From the NCBI GenBank assembly GCA_028293625.1, contig JAQGOL010000006.1:62001-126000 (forward strand): 64,000 nt of DNA, in the 5' to 3' direction. A program made the position numbers and the translations under genes. Positions 9,032 to 18,640 of the stretch are shown here, in pieces; position 1 is the first letter of the stretch; every line of letters begins with the position of its first letter. Source of the DNA: Chthoniobacteraceae bacterium (GTDB taxonomy: Bacteria; Verrucomicrobiota; Verrucomicrobiia; Chthoniobacterales; Chthoniobacteraceae). Under the pieces are notes generated by a model. That model saw only the letters and a list, made by a program, of their open reading frames with translations. It made no database searches and had not been told where the DNA came from.

Positions 9032-10042
9032 ATGTCGCTTTCCGATCCTCTCCCCAAAGATGACGTTGCCGCTATTGATGAGCTGCGCCTGGTATATGGG
9101 CAGCTTAGCAATGAACTCAAAAAGATCATCGTCGGTCAGCAAAAGGTCATTGAGCAACTGAGCATCTGCCTTTTTGCCCGTGGCCATGCGCTCCTGATGG
9201 GTGTGCCCGGTTTGGCCAAGACGTTGCTGATCAGCCGCTTGGCTGAGACGATGTCACTCAGTTTCAGCCGGATCCAGTTCACGCCGGACCTGATGCCGAT
9301 GGATATCACCGGCACCGATATTTTGCAGGAACTGCCCGGGGGCAAACGCGCGTTCGAGTTCGCCAAGGGCCCGGTGTTTGCCAATATCGTGCTGGCCGAT
9401 GAAATCAATCGGGCGCCATCCAAAACGCAGGCCGCGATGTTGGAAGCGATGCAGGAACACCGGGTCACGGTCGCCGGCCGGACTTATCCGCTTGATTCGC
9501 CTTTCTTTGTATTGGCTACGCAAAACCCGATTGAACAGGAAGGAACCTATCCATTGCCTGAAGCGCAGCTGGATCGGTTTATGTTTATGATCGGGGTCGA
9601 TTATCCATCGCGGGATGAGGAGATCGCCATTGCCCGCAATACAACCGGCATGTCATTGCCAAAACTTGAGCATGTGCTTGATGGCGCCAAGGTGCTCGCT
9701 TTTCAGGATCTCGTGCGGCGCGTGCCGGTGCCGGATCATCTTTATGAATTTGCCGTCGATCTGACGCGGCGCACCCGCCCGGCCAGCAGCGAGTCGCCGG
9801 CGTGGATCAAACCGCTTGTGAGCTGGGGCGCCGGACCGCGCGCGGTCCAGTATCTGATCCTCGGGGCAAAAGCGCGCGCGGCACTCCATGGCAGTTATGT
9901 CGTGCGGCTCGAGGATATCATTGAAGTGGCGGATCCGGTGCTTCGGCATCGCGTCATGACAACCTTCACGGCCGAAAGCGAGGGCGTGACGAGCCGCGAC
10001 CTGACAAAACGTCTCGTGGACGAACTGAGCAAGGCGGCATAA
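9032..10042 (+). CDS. MoxR-family AAA+ ATPase, first gene of the 18-kb VWA cluster
   Basis: A 336-residue MoxR/RavA-type AAA+ protein (AAA_3 core plus lid). Walker A GVPGLAKT is near residues 57-64, Walker B VLADEINRAPSKTQ near 119-132, and sensor 1 LATQNPIEQEGTYPLPEAQLDRF follows. MoxR ATPases act as chaperones for maturation of VWA-domain proteins and envelope complexes, and are nearly always beside DUF58 and VWA genes, as here. The protein is cytoplasmic by sequence. It is the first gene of a co-directional series and lies 33 bases before the DUF58 gene. Upstream DNA at 9000-9019 holds a short direct repeat (TAATGCCGC twice). No clear promoter was identified. Confidence 0.95.
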   Translation: MSLSDPLPKDDVAAIDELRLVYGQLSNELKKIIVGQQKVIEQLSICLFARGHALLMGVPGLAKTLLISRLAETMSLSFSRIQFTPDLMPMDITGTDILQELPGGKRAFEFAKGPVFANIVLADEINRAPSKTQAAMLEAMQEHRVTVAGRTYPLDSPFFVLATQNPIEQEGTYPLPEAQLDRFMFMIGVDYPSRDEEIAIARNTTGMSLPKLEHVLDGAKVLAFQDLVRRVPVPDHLYEFAVDLTRRTRPASSESPAWIKPLVSWGAGPRAVQYLILGAKARAALHGSYVVRLEDIIEVADPVLRHRVMTTFTAESEGVTSRDLTKRLVDELSKAA

Positions 10043-10075
10043 CGGCATTCTTTCCCAAATAAGCCGGATTTAGCC

Positions 10076-10978
10076 ATGGCGGAGGATAAACGCTCTTTTC
10101 TTGATCCGGCGGTGCTCAGCCGTTTGATGGCGCTTCCGCTCCATGCCCGGCACGCGATGCTCGGCAGCGTTTCGGGCAAACATCGCAGCCCGGTACGCGG
10201 CTCATCGTTGGAGTTTGCGCAATACCGCAAATATGTGCCCGGCGATGATACGCGCCGCCTCGACTGGCGCACCTGGGGACGGAGCGATCGCTTTTATATT
10301 AAGGAATTCGAGGCCGATACGAATCTGCGGATCTGTCTTCTGATTGATACCAGCGGCTCGATGGGGTTCGGGCCTTCGGGCGCGACGCGGCTCGACTATG
10401 CACGCAAACTGGCGGGCACGCTTGGCTATCTTGCCGCCCAGCAGGGCGATGCGGTCGGGTTGTGGAGCCTTGCTCAGAGTCCGATTGAAATTCCGGCCCG
10501 GCGTGGCGGCGCGCATTTGGGATTGGTGCTCGATCAGATGTCGGGAATCAAGCCGCTGGGCGGAACAACTCTGCTGACGGCACTCCACGATGCCGCCGAA
10601 AAGATCCGGCAACGGGCGCTGGTGGTGATTCTCTCGGACTTTTTTGTTCCGCCCGCGGAGTTGAAATCGGCGATCCAGCATCTGCGGTTCCGAAAGCACG
10701 ACGTGGCGGCTTTTCATTTGCTTGATCAGAAGGAGCTCGATTTTGATTTCGATCGGCCCGCGCGCTTTATCGATATGGAAGGGGGCGAAGCGGTGCTCGC
10801 TGATCCGTCGCTGATTGCGCGCAATTACCGGGAAGCGGTGCGGCTTTATCTTGCGGAAATGGATGAGCTGGTGCGGACCACGGGCATGGATTATCACCGG
10901 GTCAAAATGGATGAGCGGTATGATGAGGTGCTCGTCCGGTTTCTCCTTGGACGGACACCCAAACGCGCTGCCCGATGA
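10076..10978 (+). CDS. DUF58 domain protein with VWA-like fold
   Basis: A 300-residue protein with the DUF58 signature YRKYVPGDDTRRLDWR at residues 50-65 and an intact metal-ion-dependent adhesion (MIDAS) motif DTSGSM at 91-96. There is no membrane segment. DUF58 proteins are standard partners of MoxR ATPases and are thought to be a cytosolic VWA component of the complex. The stop codon overlaps the start of the next gene (ATGA at 10975-10978), which suggests translational coupling. Confidence 0.95.
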   Translation: MAEDKRSFLDPAVLSRLMALPLHARHAMLGSVSGKHRSPVRGSSLEFAQYRKYVPGDDTRRLDWRTWGRSDRFYIKEFEADTNLRICLLIDTSGSMGFGPSGATRLDYARKLAGTLGYLAAQQGDAVGLWSLAQSPIEIPARRGGAHLGLVLDQMSGIKPLGGTTLLTALHDAAEKIRQRALVVILSDFFVPPAELKSAIQHLRFRKHDVAAFHLLDQKELDFDFDRPARFIDMEGGEAVLADPSLIARNYREAVRLYLAEMDELVRTTGMDYHRVKMDERYDEVLVRFLLGRTPKRAAR

Positions 10979-13002
10979 CGTTCCTTCAACCCGCACTGCT
11001 TGTTGCCTTGCCGCTGGCGGCGTTGCCGGTTGTCATCCATCTCATCCACCTTTACCGCCGGCGCCAGGTGAAGTGGGCGGCCATGATGTTCCTGCTCGCG
11101 GCGCAGCGGATGAACAAAGGGCTCTCGCGCCTGCGGCAAGTACTCATTCTCGCTCTCCGGGTGCTGGCCGTGGCGGCGATTTTATTTGTGATCACGCGGC
11201 CGCTGGCGGGCGGTTGGCTGGGGTTGACGGGCGGTGTGCCCGATACCGTCATGGTTTTGCTTGATCGCTCGGTGAGCATGGAACAGCAGAACATGGCCAC
11301 CGGAGTCAGCAAGCGCGCGGCTGGATTGCGCAACCTTTCCAAGGCGATCAATGACGCGGTCGGGACCCGCTCACGCCTTGTGCTGATCGACAGCGCGGTC
11401 GGCAAGCCGCAATCGGTGGAAAAGGCGGATGCCCTGAGCGATCTGCCGCAAACCGAGCCGACGGAGACAGCGGCGGACATTCCGGCGCTTTTGCAGGCCG
11501 GGCTCGATTATATCAGCACGAACAAAACCGGCCGCACCGATGTTTGGCTGCTAAGCGATCTTCAGCAAAGCGATTGGGACGCTTCGAGCGGGCGCTGGGA
11601 AACTTTGCGCGCTGCGTTTCGCACGATGCAGGGAGTGCGTTTCCACCTGCTCTGTTACCCGCAAACCGCCCAGGATGATCTTGCCGTGAGCGTTGAACGG
11701 GTGGCCAGACGGGAGACCAGCGACAAGGCGGAATTGCTTCTTGATTTACGCATCTCGCGGCATGTCGATCATCCGCAGCCGATGGAGGTGCCCGTGCGTT
11801 TTGTCGTCAACGGGACCGCCACGACCGCAAAACTTGCACTGAAGGAAAACCAGCTCGGATTGCAAGGTTACTCCATCCCGATCGACAAGGCGCTTAAGCG
11901 CGGGTGGGGCCGGGTTGAACTCCCCGCCGATGTTTGTGCCGGGAATAACATTTTCCATTTTGTTTTCGATGAGCCACCGCCCATGCGCTCGGTGATCGTC
12001 TCGGATGACGAGACTGAATCGGGCCCGCTGAGCGCCGCACTTTCCGCTTCCGCCGATTCTTCGCGAAAATATGTGGCGACCGTGCTCGGCTCAAAACACG
12101 CCGCTGAAATTCCGTGGGAGGAAACGGCGCTCCTTGTCTGGCAGGCGCCGATCCCGAAGCCCGACGATGTGCTGGCGCGTCAATTGCGAAACCTGGCCGG
12201 GGCGGGCAGAACGATCCTGTTTTTACCGCCGGAATCCCCGGACGACTCAGAAATTTTCGGTCTTCGCTGGGAAAGCTGGGAGGGAGGCGCAGAAAAACCT
12301 CAAACGGTGGAATGGTGGCGCAATGACGCGGATCTCCTTGCCAACACCCGCGATGGAACAGCGCTGCCGCTGGGAAGCCTGGAAGTGTCGCGCCGTTGCC
12401 GGATTGCCGGGGAAGGAGTGCCGTTTGCCCGAATGGCTGGCCAGGGCGCGCTGCTGATGCGTTCAGTGCAGGGTGGCAGCGTCTATTTTTTAGGCACGCT
12501 GCCCGGGACATCAAGCCTAGCAAGAGACGGCGTTGTGATGTTTGCGCTTCTGCACCGGGGTTTAAATGAAGGCGCGCGCACCCTTGGCAAGGCGCGGCAA
12601 CGAATCACGGCCGCCGCGGCGCTCGGCAAGGATCCTTCGCGGTGGCGCCCGGCCGATGCCCAGGCCGGATCGGTTATTTCAGAAAACCTTCCGTTGCGCG
12701 CGGGCGTCCTGATGGCAGGCGATGAGATTACCGCGTTGAACCGGCCGGCGGGCGAGGATCAACCGGAGACATTGACGACGCCCGCCCTGAACGAATTGTT
12801 TGCCGGGTTGGATTTCCGGGTGCTGACCGACAACCTGGAGGACGGCCGCAGTCTGACCAACGAGATCTGGCGCACCTTCCTGCTTGCAATGGCGGCGGCC
12901 CTGCTCGGCGAGGCGTTGCTTTGCATGCCCGGCCGTCCGGAACGGAAGATCACCAAAAATGTGGCATCGGGCTTTTCTGAACCGGCATCGAAAGCGGCAT
13001 GA
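10975..13002 (+). CDS. BatA-like membrane protein with VWA domain
   Basis: A 675-residue protein. It starts with the BatA N-terminal signature: two membrane helices (about residues 5-24 and 54-74) flanking a short basic loop IHLYRRRQVKWAAMMFL. A VWA domain follows with a complete MIDAS DRSVS at residues 97-101. A large, probably periplasmic central region runs to about 630, and a final membrane helix lies near 640-655 (FLLAMAAALLGEALL). Bacteroides BatA is about 330 residues, so this belongs to the longer planctomycete/verrucomicrobial type. ATGA overlaps join it to the genes on both sides. It probably forms an inner-membrane complex with the next VWA protein. Confidence 0.92.
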   Translation: MTFLQPALLVALPLAALPVVIHLIHLYRRRQVKWAAMMFLLAAQRMNKGLSRLRQVLILALRVLAVAAILFVITRPLAGGWLGLTGGVPDTVMVLLDRSVSMEQQNMATGVSKRAAGLRNLSKAINDAVGTRSRLVLIDSAVGKPQSVEKADALSDLPQTEPTETAADIPALLQAGLDYISTNKTGRTDVWLLSDLQQSDWDASSGRWETLRAAFRTMQGVRFHLLCYPQTAQDDLAVSVERVARRETSDKAELLLDLRISRHVDHPQPMEVPVRFVVNGTATTAKLALKENQLGLQGYSIPIDKALKRGWGRVELPADVCAGNNIFHFVFDEPPPMRSVIVSDDETESGPLSAALSASADSSRKYVATVLGSKHAAEIPWEETALLVWQAPIPKPDDVLARQLRNLAGAGRTILFLPPESPDDSEIFGLRWESWEGGAEKPQTVEWWRNDADLLANTRDGTALPLGSLEVSRRCRIAGEGVPFARMAGQGALLMRSVQGGSVYFLGTLPGTSSLARDGVVMFALLHRGLNEGARTLGKARQRITAAAALGKDPSRWRPADAQAGSVISENLPLRAGVLMAGDEITALNRPAGEDQPETLTTPALNELFAGLDFRVLTDNLEDGRSLTNEIWRTFLLAMAAALLGEALLCMPGRPERKITKNVASGFSEPASKAA

Positions 13003-15191
13003 CAACCCTTGTATTTACTCATACGCCGGCCTCGATTGCGCTCGGCGTGGCGTTCGTCGCGGTGATTGCGGGGCTCGCGCTGATGGCCTGGCGCCGCAGC
13101 GGTTACCGGCGATCGACAGGACTTTTGGAAGCGTTGCGGGTGCTGATAGCGCTGGCGATCGCAGTGACGTTTAATCAGCCCGAGTGGCGGGAGGTTTTTA
13201 AACCGGAAAACAAACCGACACTGGTGGTTCTTTCCGACGTATCGCATTCGATGGAAACGAATGACGTAATCGATCCGGGCCAGCCGGGCGCGGAATTCAA
13301 GTCCCGCGCCGAACTGGCCAAACCGCTGACTGAAACCGCCGCGTGGCGCCAGATTGCGGAGCGGATGGAAGTGGTGGTGGAGCCGTTTTCATCGACCCAG
13401 CAACCGGCCGAGGAAGGAAGCGATCTCAATGCGGCGCTTTCACAGGCGGCCGAGAAACATCCGCGGCTGAGTGCCGTGGTGCTTTTAAGCGACGGAGATT
13501 GGAATAGCGGCGAGCCGCCTGTGCAGGCCGCCACCCGTTTGCGGATGCGTGGGGTGCCGGTTTTTGCCGTGCCGCTTGGCTCTGAAACGCGGCTGCCCGA
13601 TGTTGCGCTTTCAAGCTTCGATGTGCCGACTTTTGCCATTGCCGGCAAACCGTTGCGCGTGCCGTTTACTGTTGAAAGCTCGCTGCCCCGCGATGAAAGC
13701 GTCGTGGTTGAAATGAAATCCTCCACCGGGGAAGTGATCACGAAATCCGTGGTGATCCCGGCGATGGGCCGTTTACAGGACGTGATTACCTGGAAGCCGG
13801 AAAAACCGGGTGAGATGAAAGTCACGCTTTCCGTGCCGCAAACCGGCGGGGAACGTTTTTTGGAGAACAATTCAATTGAGGCGCCGCTCTCCATTCGCAA
13901 AGAACAGTTGCGAGTCCTGGTGATCGAATCATATCCGCGCTGGGAATATCGTTATTTGCGCAACGCCCTGGAGCGCGATCCGGGGGTGGCAGTGAGCTGT
14001 CTTTTGCTTCAACCCGACCTGGGCAAACCGGGCGCCGGAAAAGGATATCTGGCGGCGATGCCAAAGGAGGATGAGCTGGCAAAGTATGACGTCGTTTTTC
14101 TTGGCGATGTCGGCACGGATAAAGGCCAGCTCACCGTCGAGCAATGCGTTGCGTTGCAGAAGTTGGTGCGGGATCAGGCCGCCGGGCTTGTTTTTATGCC
14201 CGGGTTGCGCGGGTTTGAGAGTTCGCTCCAAGGGACCGCTCTCGCGGATTTAATCCCGGTGGTCTGGGATGATGCGCAACCGCGCGGCTGGGGCACTTCG
14301 GCTCCCGGAAAGTTCGCCCTTACCGAGGCGGGCACTCGCAGTCTTTTGACCAAGCTCGATGACACGGATGAAGCAAGCGCGCGAGTCTGGCAAACCTTGC
14401 CCGGATTCCAATGGTATGCGCCCGCGGTGCGCGCCAAGGCCGGCACGGAAATTCTTGCCACGCACGGCACCGAGACCAACCGGTTCGGCCGGGTGCCGCT
14501 GATTGTCACGAAGACTTATGGCTCAGGCAAAATCCTGTTTATGGGAACTGACGGCGCCTGGCGCTGGCGCCGGGGAGTCGAGGACAAATATCATTACCGG
14601 TTTTGGGGTCAGGTGGTGCGCTGGATGGCTTATCAGCGCAACATGTCCCAAGGCGAAAAAATGCGGCTTTTCTATTCACCCGATCGGCCAAGCGCCGGGG
14701 CGGTGCTGACTCTTAACGCCAACGTCACAAGCCTGACGGGCGAACCGCTCCATGACGGCGTGGTGATTGCGCAAATCACGGCGCCATCGGGCAAGACCGC
14801 CAGTGTGCGGCTGCCGGCCGCTGGAGAGGACGCCTGGGGGCTTTTTACCGGGGTATTCACGCCGGTTGAACCGGGTGAGCATCATGTGCGGCTCACTTGC
14901 GCCGATGCCGGCTCCTCGCTGGATGCCGTGGTTTCCGTGCAGGGGACAAGCCGGGAAAAACGTGGGCAGCCCGCCAAATTCGACGTGCTTCGGGAAATTG
15001 CCCAGCTTACCCGGGGCCGCATGATGGAAAGCGCGGATCCGGCAGCAGTCATCGCCGCCATTGCATCGCTGCCCCCCCAGGATTTGCAGGAACGCCGGGT
15101 GCAGATTTGGGCGCACCCGCTCTGGGCCGGGTTAATGGTTGTGCTGCTTGGCGTATTTTGGGTGGGTAGAAAAGCCGCGGGGTCGTTCTAA
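12999..15191 (+). CDS. Membrane VWA protein with glutamine-amidotransferase-like region
   Basis: A 730-residue protein with two N-terminal membrane helices (about 10-30 and 42-58), a VWA domain with MIDAS DVSHS at residues 80-84, and a long extracytoplasmic part. A class I glutamine-amidotransferase-like segment (VLVIESYPRWEYRYLRNAL, near residues 304-322) occurs in related proteins and is usually without the catalytic triad. A C-terminal membrane helix lies near 703-722 (WAGLMVVLLGVFWVG). It is paired with the BatA-like protein in gene order and architecture: both are anchored at each end with a large periplasmic loop. ATGA overlap at 12999. A 119-base gap follows. Confidence 0.9.
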   Translation: MTTLVFTHTPASIALGVAFVAVIAGLALMAWRRSGYRRSTGLLEALRVLIALAIAVTFNQPEWREVFKPENKPTLVVLSDVSHSMETNDVIDPGQPGAEFKSRAELAKPLTETAAWRQIAERMEVVVEPFSSTQQPAEEGSDLNAALSQAAEKHPRLSAVVLLSDGDWNSGEPPVQAATRLRMRGVPVFAVPLGSETRLPDVALSSFDVPTFAIAGKPLRVPFTVESSLPRDESVVVEMKSSTGEVITKSVVIPAMGRLQDVITWKPEKPGEMKVTLSVPQTGGERFLENNSIEAPLSIRKEQLRVLVIESYPRWEYRYLRNALERDPGVAVSCLLLQPDLGKPGAGKGYLAAMPKEDELAKYDVVFLGDVGTDKGQLTVEQCVALQKLVRDQAAGLVFMPGLRGFESSLQGTALADLIPVVWDDAQPRGWGTSAPGKFALTEAGTRSLLTKLDDTDEASARVWQTLPGFQWYAPAVRAKAGTEILATHGTETNRFGRVPLIVTKTYGSGKILFMGTDGAWRWRRGVEDKYHYRFWGQVVRWMAYQRNMSQGEKMRLFYSPDRPSAGAVLTLNANVTSLTGEPLHDGVVIAQITAPSGKTASVRLPAAGEDAWGLFTGVFTPVEPGEHHVRLTCADAGSSLDAVVSVQGTSREKRGQPAKFDVLREIAQLTRGRMMESADPAAVIAAIASLPPQDLQERRVQIWAHPLWAGLMVVLLGVFWVGRKAAGSF

Positions 15192-15310
15192 ATGCGTTGT
15201 TAAATCGCTGATAATCGTCTTTAGTTTTTCCGCTTCGCCCTCTGAGCTCCATTCCCGTCTCTGGAATTGGAAATGGTTTCCTGCTTGAAAATAAGAAAAA
15301 CCGCCGTGCT

Positions 15311-18300
15311 ATGAATACGACTCTGCCACAGGTATTGGAAACAAAGCTCGCCGACTTCCGTCGCCGCGTCTGGGTGGTCAAACTGGCGGAGGGCCTTCTG
15401 GCAGCGTTGTTTGGCATCGCGCTTTCCTACCTGCTGGTGTTTGCGCTCGATCGTTTTTTTGAAACGCCCGGCTGGCTGCGTCTGGCTCTCCTTGTGGCGG
15501 GAGCTACCACGCTCGGGCTTGGGCTTCCTTTGAAATGGCATCGCTGGGTATGGCGGCAACGGCGGCTCGAAGACGCTGCCCGTTTATTGCGCCGCACATT
15601 CCCGCGTCTGGGCGATCAGTTGCTTGGGATTGTGGAGCTGGCCCGCATGGATCATGGCGCCGCTGGCCGCAGCGAACGGCTCGTTGAGGCGGCCATGGCC
15701 CAGGCGGCCGATGCCGTGAAAGACAAGGATTTCACCCACGCCGTGCCGGATGCGCGGCATCATCAATGGGCATGGGCGGCGGGCGGTGTTCTGGCACTCG
15801 CGGCCCTGGCATTTGCTGTGGTTGATGAAGCGGCGCTCAATGCGCTGGCCCGCTGGATTACCCCATGGCGCGATGTGGAACGTTTTACTTTTGCCAAGGT
15901 CGAGCCGCTTCCTTCGCGGTTGGTGGTGCCTTACGCGGAACCTTTTAATCTGCCTGTGCGTCTGAGCGAGGATACGCGGCGCTCGCCCGATGAAACCACG
16001 GGCCGGATCGGGACTCAGCCGCCGGTTTTTGCCAGGCTTGAGACCGGAAAATACCCGCTGGTTTTTCCACCGCAAAAAGAAGACGCCGTGCTTGCGGTCT
16101 CCTTGGGCGATGTGCGCAAGTCGATCCTGCTCCAGCCGCGTCCCCGGCCTGAACTGGCGGCGCTGGCGGTCCGTTTGCGGTTGCCCGCTTATTTGGGTTA
16201 CCAATCCGAACAACGCATTGATGTGCATGGCGGCGCGGTGAGTTTGCTCAAAGGAGCGGAGGCGTCGTTCCAGGCCAAAGCGAGCCGTGAACTGGCCACC
16301 GCGCAACTCGATGGCCGGGAGCAGAAGGTCGAGGGCGAAACCATCATGACCGATTACCTGGCCGTGACCGCTGATGCGGATCGTAAATTTACCTGGAAAG
16401 ATCAGGATGGGCTCACGCCGCGCGATCCGCTGCTGCTTAAAGTGCGGGCGGTCGAAGACGACGCGCCAAAGATTGTGGCACGCCGCGAATCGCAGGAACA
16501 GGTGGTGCTCGACTCCGAGGTGGTGACTTTTGACCTCAATGCCCGCGATGATTTCGGCATCAGGCGTGTTGGCCTGGAATGGACCGGGTCATTGATGCAG
16601 AAAGATGGAAAAACTCCCATCACCGGCGAGAAAGTGGCTTCCGGCGGCGAGCCCGAGAAAAAGGAATTGGAAGCGCGGGCGACATTCTGCGCGAAGCGCG
16701 AGGGAGTGGCGCCGCAAACTTTGGAGGTGCGCGCATGGACTGAAGATTATCTGCCGGGCAGGGCGCATGCGCGGTCGGCGTCTTTTGTCCTGCATGTGCT
16801 CGATAAGACCGACCATGCGCTCTGGATTACCGAACAGTTTGGCAAGTGGCTGGAGGTCGCCAAGGAAAGCTACGAGCGCGAACAACAGCTTCACCAAACT
16901 AACAAAGATCTGCGCGCACTGACCGCGGCCGATCTTGAGCGTCCTGAAAATCGCCGCCGCGTTTCAAATCAGGCGGCGGCGGAGAACGCCAATGCGGCGC
17001 GGGTTGAGCATCTGACTCAATCGGGGAGAAACCTGGTGGAGCAGGCGACAAAGAACGACGAGTTCGACGCTAAACGGCTGGAATCGTGGGCGACAATGCT
17101 TAAGTCGCTCAAAGAGATTGCCTCCACGCGGATGCCAAGCGTTTCAGATCTGCTTAAACAAACCGCAAACGCGCCCGGTGGCAAACCAGGCGCTCCCACC
17201 CAGGGCGGCGCGCAGCAGCCACCGCCGCCCGGCAATCAGGTTGCCAAGGCGTCTGAAAACAAAAGCGCTCCGAGTGTGAGCCAGGGGGCACCGCTTCCAA
17301 GCGCGCCGTCCCCGGCCGCGCCAACCGATCCGGACGCCGCTCCCAAACCTGCGGCTCCGAGCATCGCCGACCGGGAAGCCGGTTTTATGAAAACCCCGGA
17401 GGCCGCGCCAGCGGATCCGAACGCGGCGCCAAAACCACCCGGCGGCGGCAAACTCAAACTGCCGGTCACCACTTTGGCGGCGGCGCCGAGCAAGAAAGGG
17501 GAGGACGCCTCCAAGCCGCCGGAAACCCCGGCTCAGGAGAAGCTCGAAACGGCAATTGTGGAGCAAAAAGATCTTCTGGCGGAGTTCGCGAAGGTCTCGG
17601 ATCAACTGGGCGAGATCCTTGCCAGTCTGGAAACGAGCACGTTTGTGAAGCGCTTTAAAGCGGCTTCACGGCAGCAGATGAGCATCGCTTCCAATATCAA
17701 CCAAAAGACCCTCGACGCGTTCGGCATCGAGCGCGAGCCGCTCAAGGAAGCCGCGCCAATTGCCCAGAATGCCAAGGATCAGAGCGAGGTGGTTCGCGTG
17801 ATTCAGAGCGATCTGGACGCCTATTTTCAACGCAAACAGGATAGCCGCTTAAAAACGATCCTCGAACAGATGAAAAAAACCGAGATCGTCCGGGCCCTGG
17901 CGCGCGGTGGCGAAAAGGTCTCCATCAATCTCAGCGGCCAATCGCTGATGGGCTCGGAGTTTTGGGCCGATACGATGGATCGTTGGTCGGAGGAGCTGGT
18001 GGCGGCGAGCAATTGCAAATCGTGCTCAAGCTGCAGCGGTGACAGTCTCCCGCCGGAAATCGTGCTCAAAGTCATGCAGGCGTTGCGCGACGAGATGAAA
18101 CTGCGCGATGAGACCCGCGAGACCGAGAATTCCCGGAGCGCGCTTGCACAGGAAAAATTCACGGCTGACGCGAAGCTGCTTGGAGAAAAGCAGGCGGCGA
18201 TTGGCACTCATACTGACAGCGCCATTTCTGACATTCTCGCGCTGCCCGAAGGGGCCTCCAAGTTCGGCAAAGAACTCAAATTGCTGGAGACCGTCGTCAC

Positions 18301-18640
18301 GGTCATGGAGGAAACCACCAAAGTTCTTCTCACTCCGGAGACCGGGGCGCAGGCGATCGCGGCGGAAACCGAAGCGATTGAACTCCTGCTTCAAGCCAAA
18401 CGCATGAGTCCCAATGGCGGCGGCGGCGGTGGTTCGAATCCCGGTGGCGGGGGCCGCGCGGCGACAGCTTCTTCGGCCGCGCTATCAGACCTGGGCCCGG
18501 GCGGCAACGCGGAGAGCGTGGTGAACAGCCGCCTTGTCGGGCAGGCGACAGGCCGGGCCGGCAAGGAGTTTCCCGAAGAATTCAAGCCCGGGCTCGACGC
18601 TTACTTCAATCTTCTTGAAGGGCAATCTGCAGGGAAATGA
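15311..18640 (+). CDS. Large DUF4175-like membrane protein
   Basis: A 1109-residue protein. It has two adjacent membrane helices (about 25-46 and 55-75) and a third near 150-172 that frame a short loop, resembling the DUF4175 family. A beta-rich extracytoplasmic region follows (about 200-520), then a long helical region. Residues about 620-743 are a Pro/Ala/Gly-rich linker. The C-terminal third is again helical and contains a cysteine motif CKSCSSC near residues 902-908 and a Gly-rich stretch near 1037-1055. The position after MoxR, DUF58 and the two VWA proteins is conserved in Planctomycetes and Verrucomicrobia. No enzymatic motif is visible; an envelope scaffold is the likely role. The stop overlaps the next start (ATGA at 18637). 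Confidence 0.85.
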   Translation: MNTTLPQVLETKLADFRRRVWVVKLAEGLLAALFGIALSYLLVFALDRFFETPGWLRLALLVAGATTLGLGLPLKWHRWVWRQRRLEDAARLLRRTFPRLGDQLLGIVELARMDHGAAGRSERLVEAAMAQAADAVKDKDFTHAVPDARHHQWAWAAGGVLALAALAFAVVDEAALNALARWITPWRDVERFTFAKVEPLPSRLVVPYAEPFNLPVRLSEDTRRSPDETTGRIGTQPPVFARLETGKYPLVFPPQKEDAVLAVSLGDVRKSILLQPRPRPELAALAVRLRLPAYLGYQSEQRIDVHGGAVSLLKGAEASFQAKASRELATAQLDGREQKVEGETIMTDYLAVTADADRKFTWKDQDGLTPRDPLLLKVRAVEDDAPKIVARRESQEQVVLDSEVVTFDLNARDDFGIRRVGLEWTGSLMQKDGKTPITGEKVASGGEPEKKELEARATFCAKREGVAPQTLEVRAWTEDYLPGRAHARSASFVLHVLDKTDHALWITEQFGKWLEVAKESYEREQQLHQTNKDLRALTAADLERPENRRRVSNQAAAENANAARVEHLTQSGRNLVEQATKNDEFDAKRLESWATMLKSLKEIASTRMPSVSDLLKQTANAPGGKPGAPTQGGAQQPPPPGNQVAKASENKSAPSVSQGAPLPSAPSPAAPTDPDAAPKPAAPSIADREAGFMKTPEAAPADPNAAPKPPGGGKLKLPVTTLAAAPSKKGEDASKPPETPAQEKLETAIVEQKDLLAEFAKVSDQLGEILASLETSTFVKRFKAASRQQMSIASNINQKTLDAFGIEREPLKEAAPIAQNAKDQSEVVRVIQSDLDAYFQRKQDSRLKTILEQMKKTEIVRALARGGEKVSINLSGQSLMGSEFWADTMDRWSEELVAASNCKSCSSCSGDSLPPEIVLKVMQALRDEMKLRDETRETENSRSALAQEKFTADAKLLGEKQAAIGTHTDSAISDILALPEGASKFGKELKLLETVVTVMEETTKVLLTPETGAQAIAAETEAIELLLQAKRMSPNGGGGGGSNPGGGGRAATASSAALSDLGPGGNAESVVNSRLVGQATGRAGKEFPEEFKPGLDAYFNLLEGQSAGK

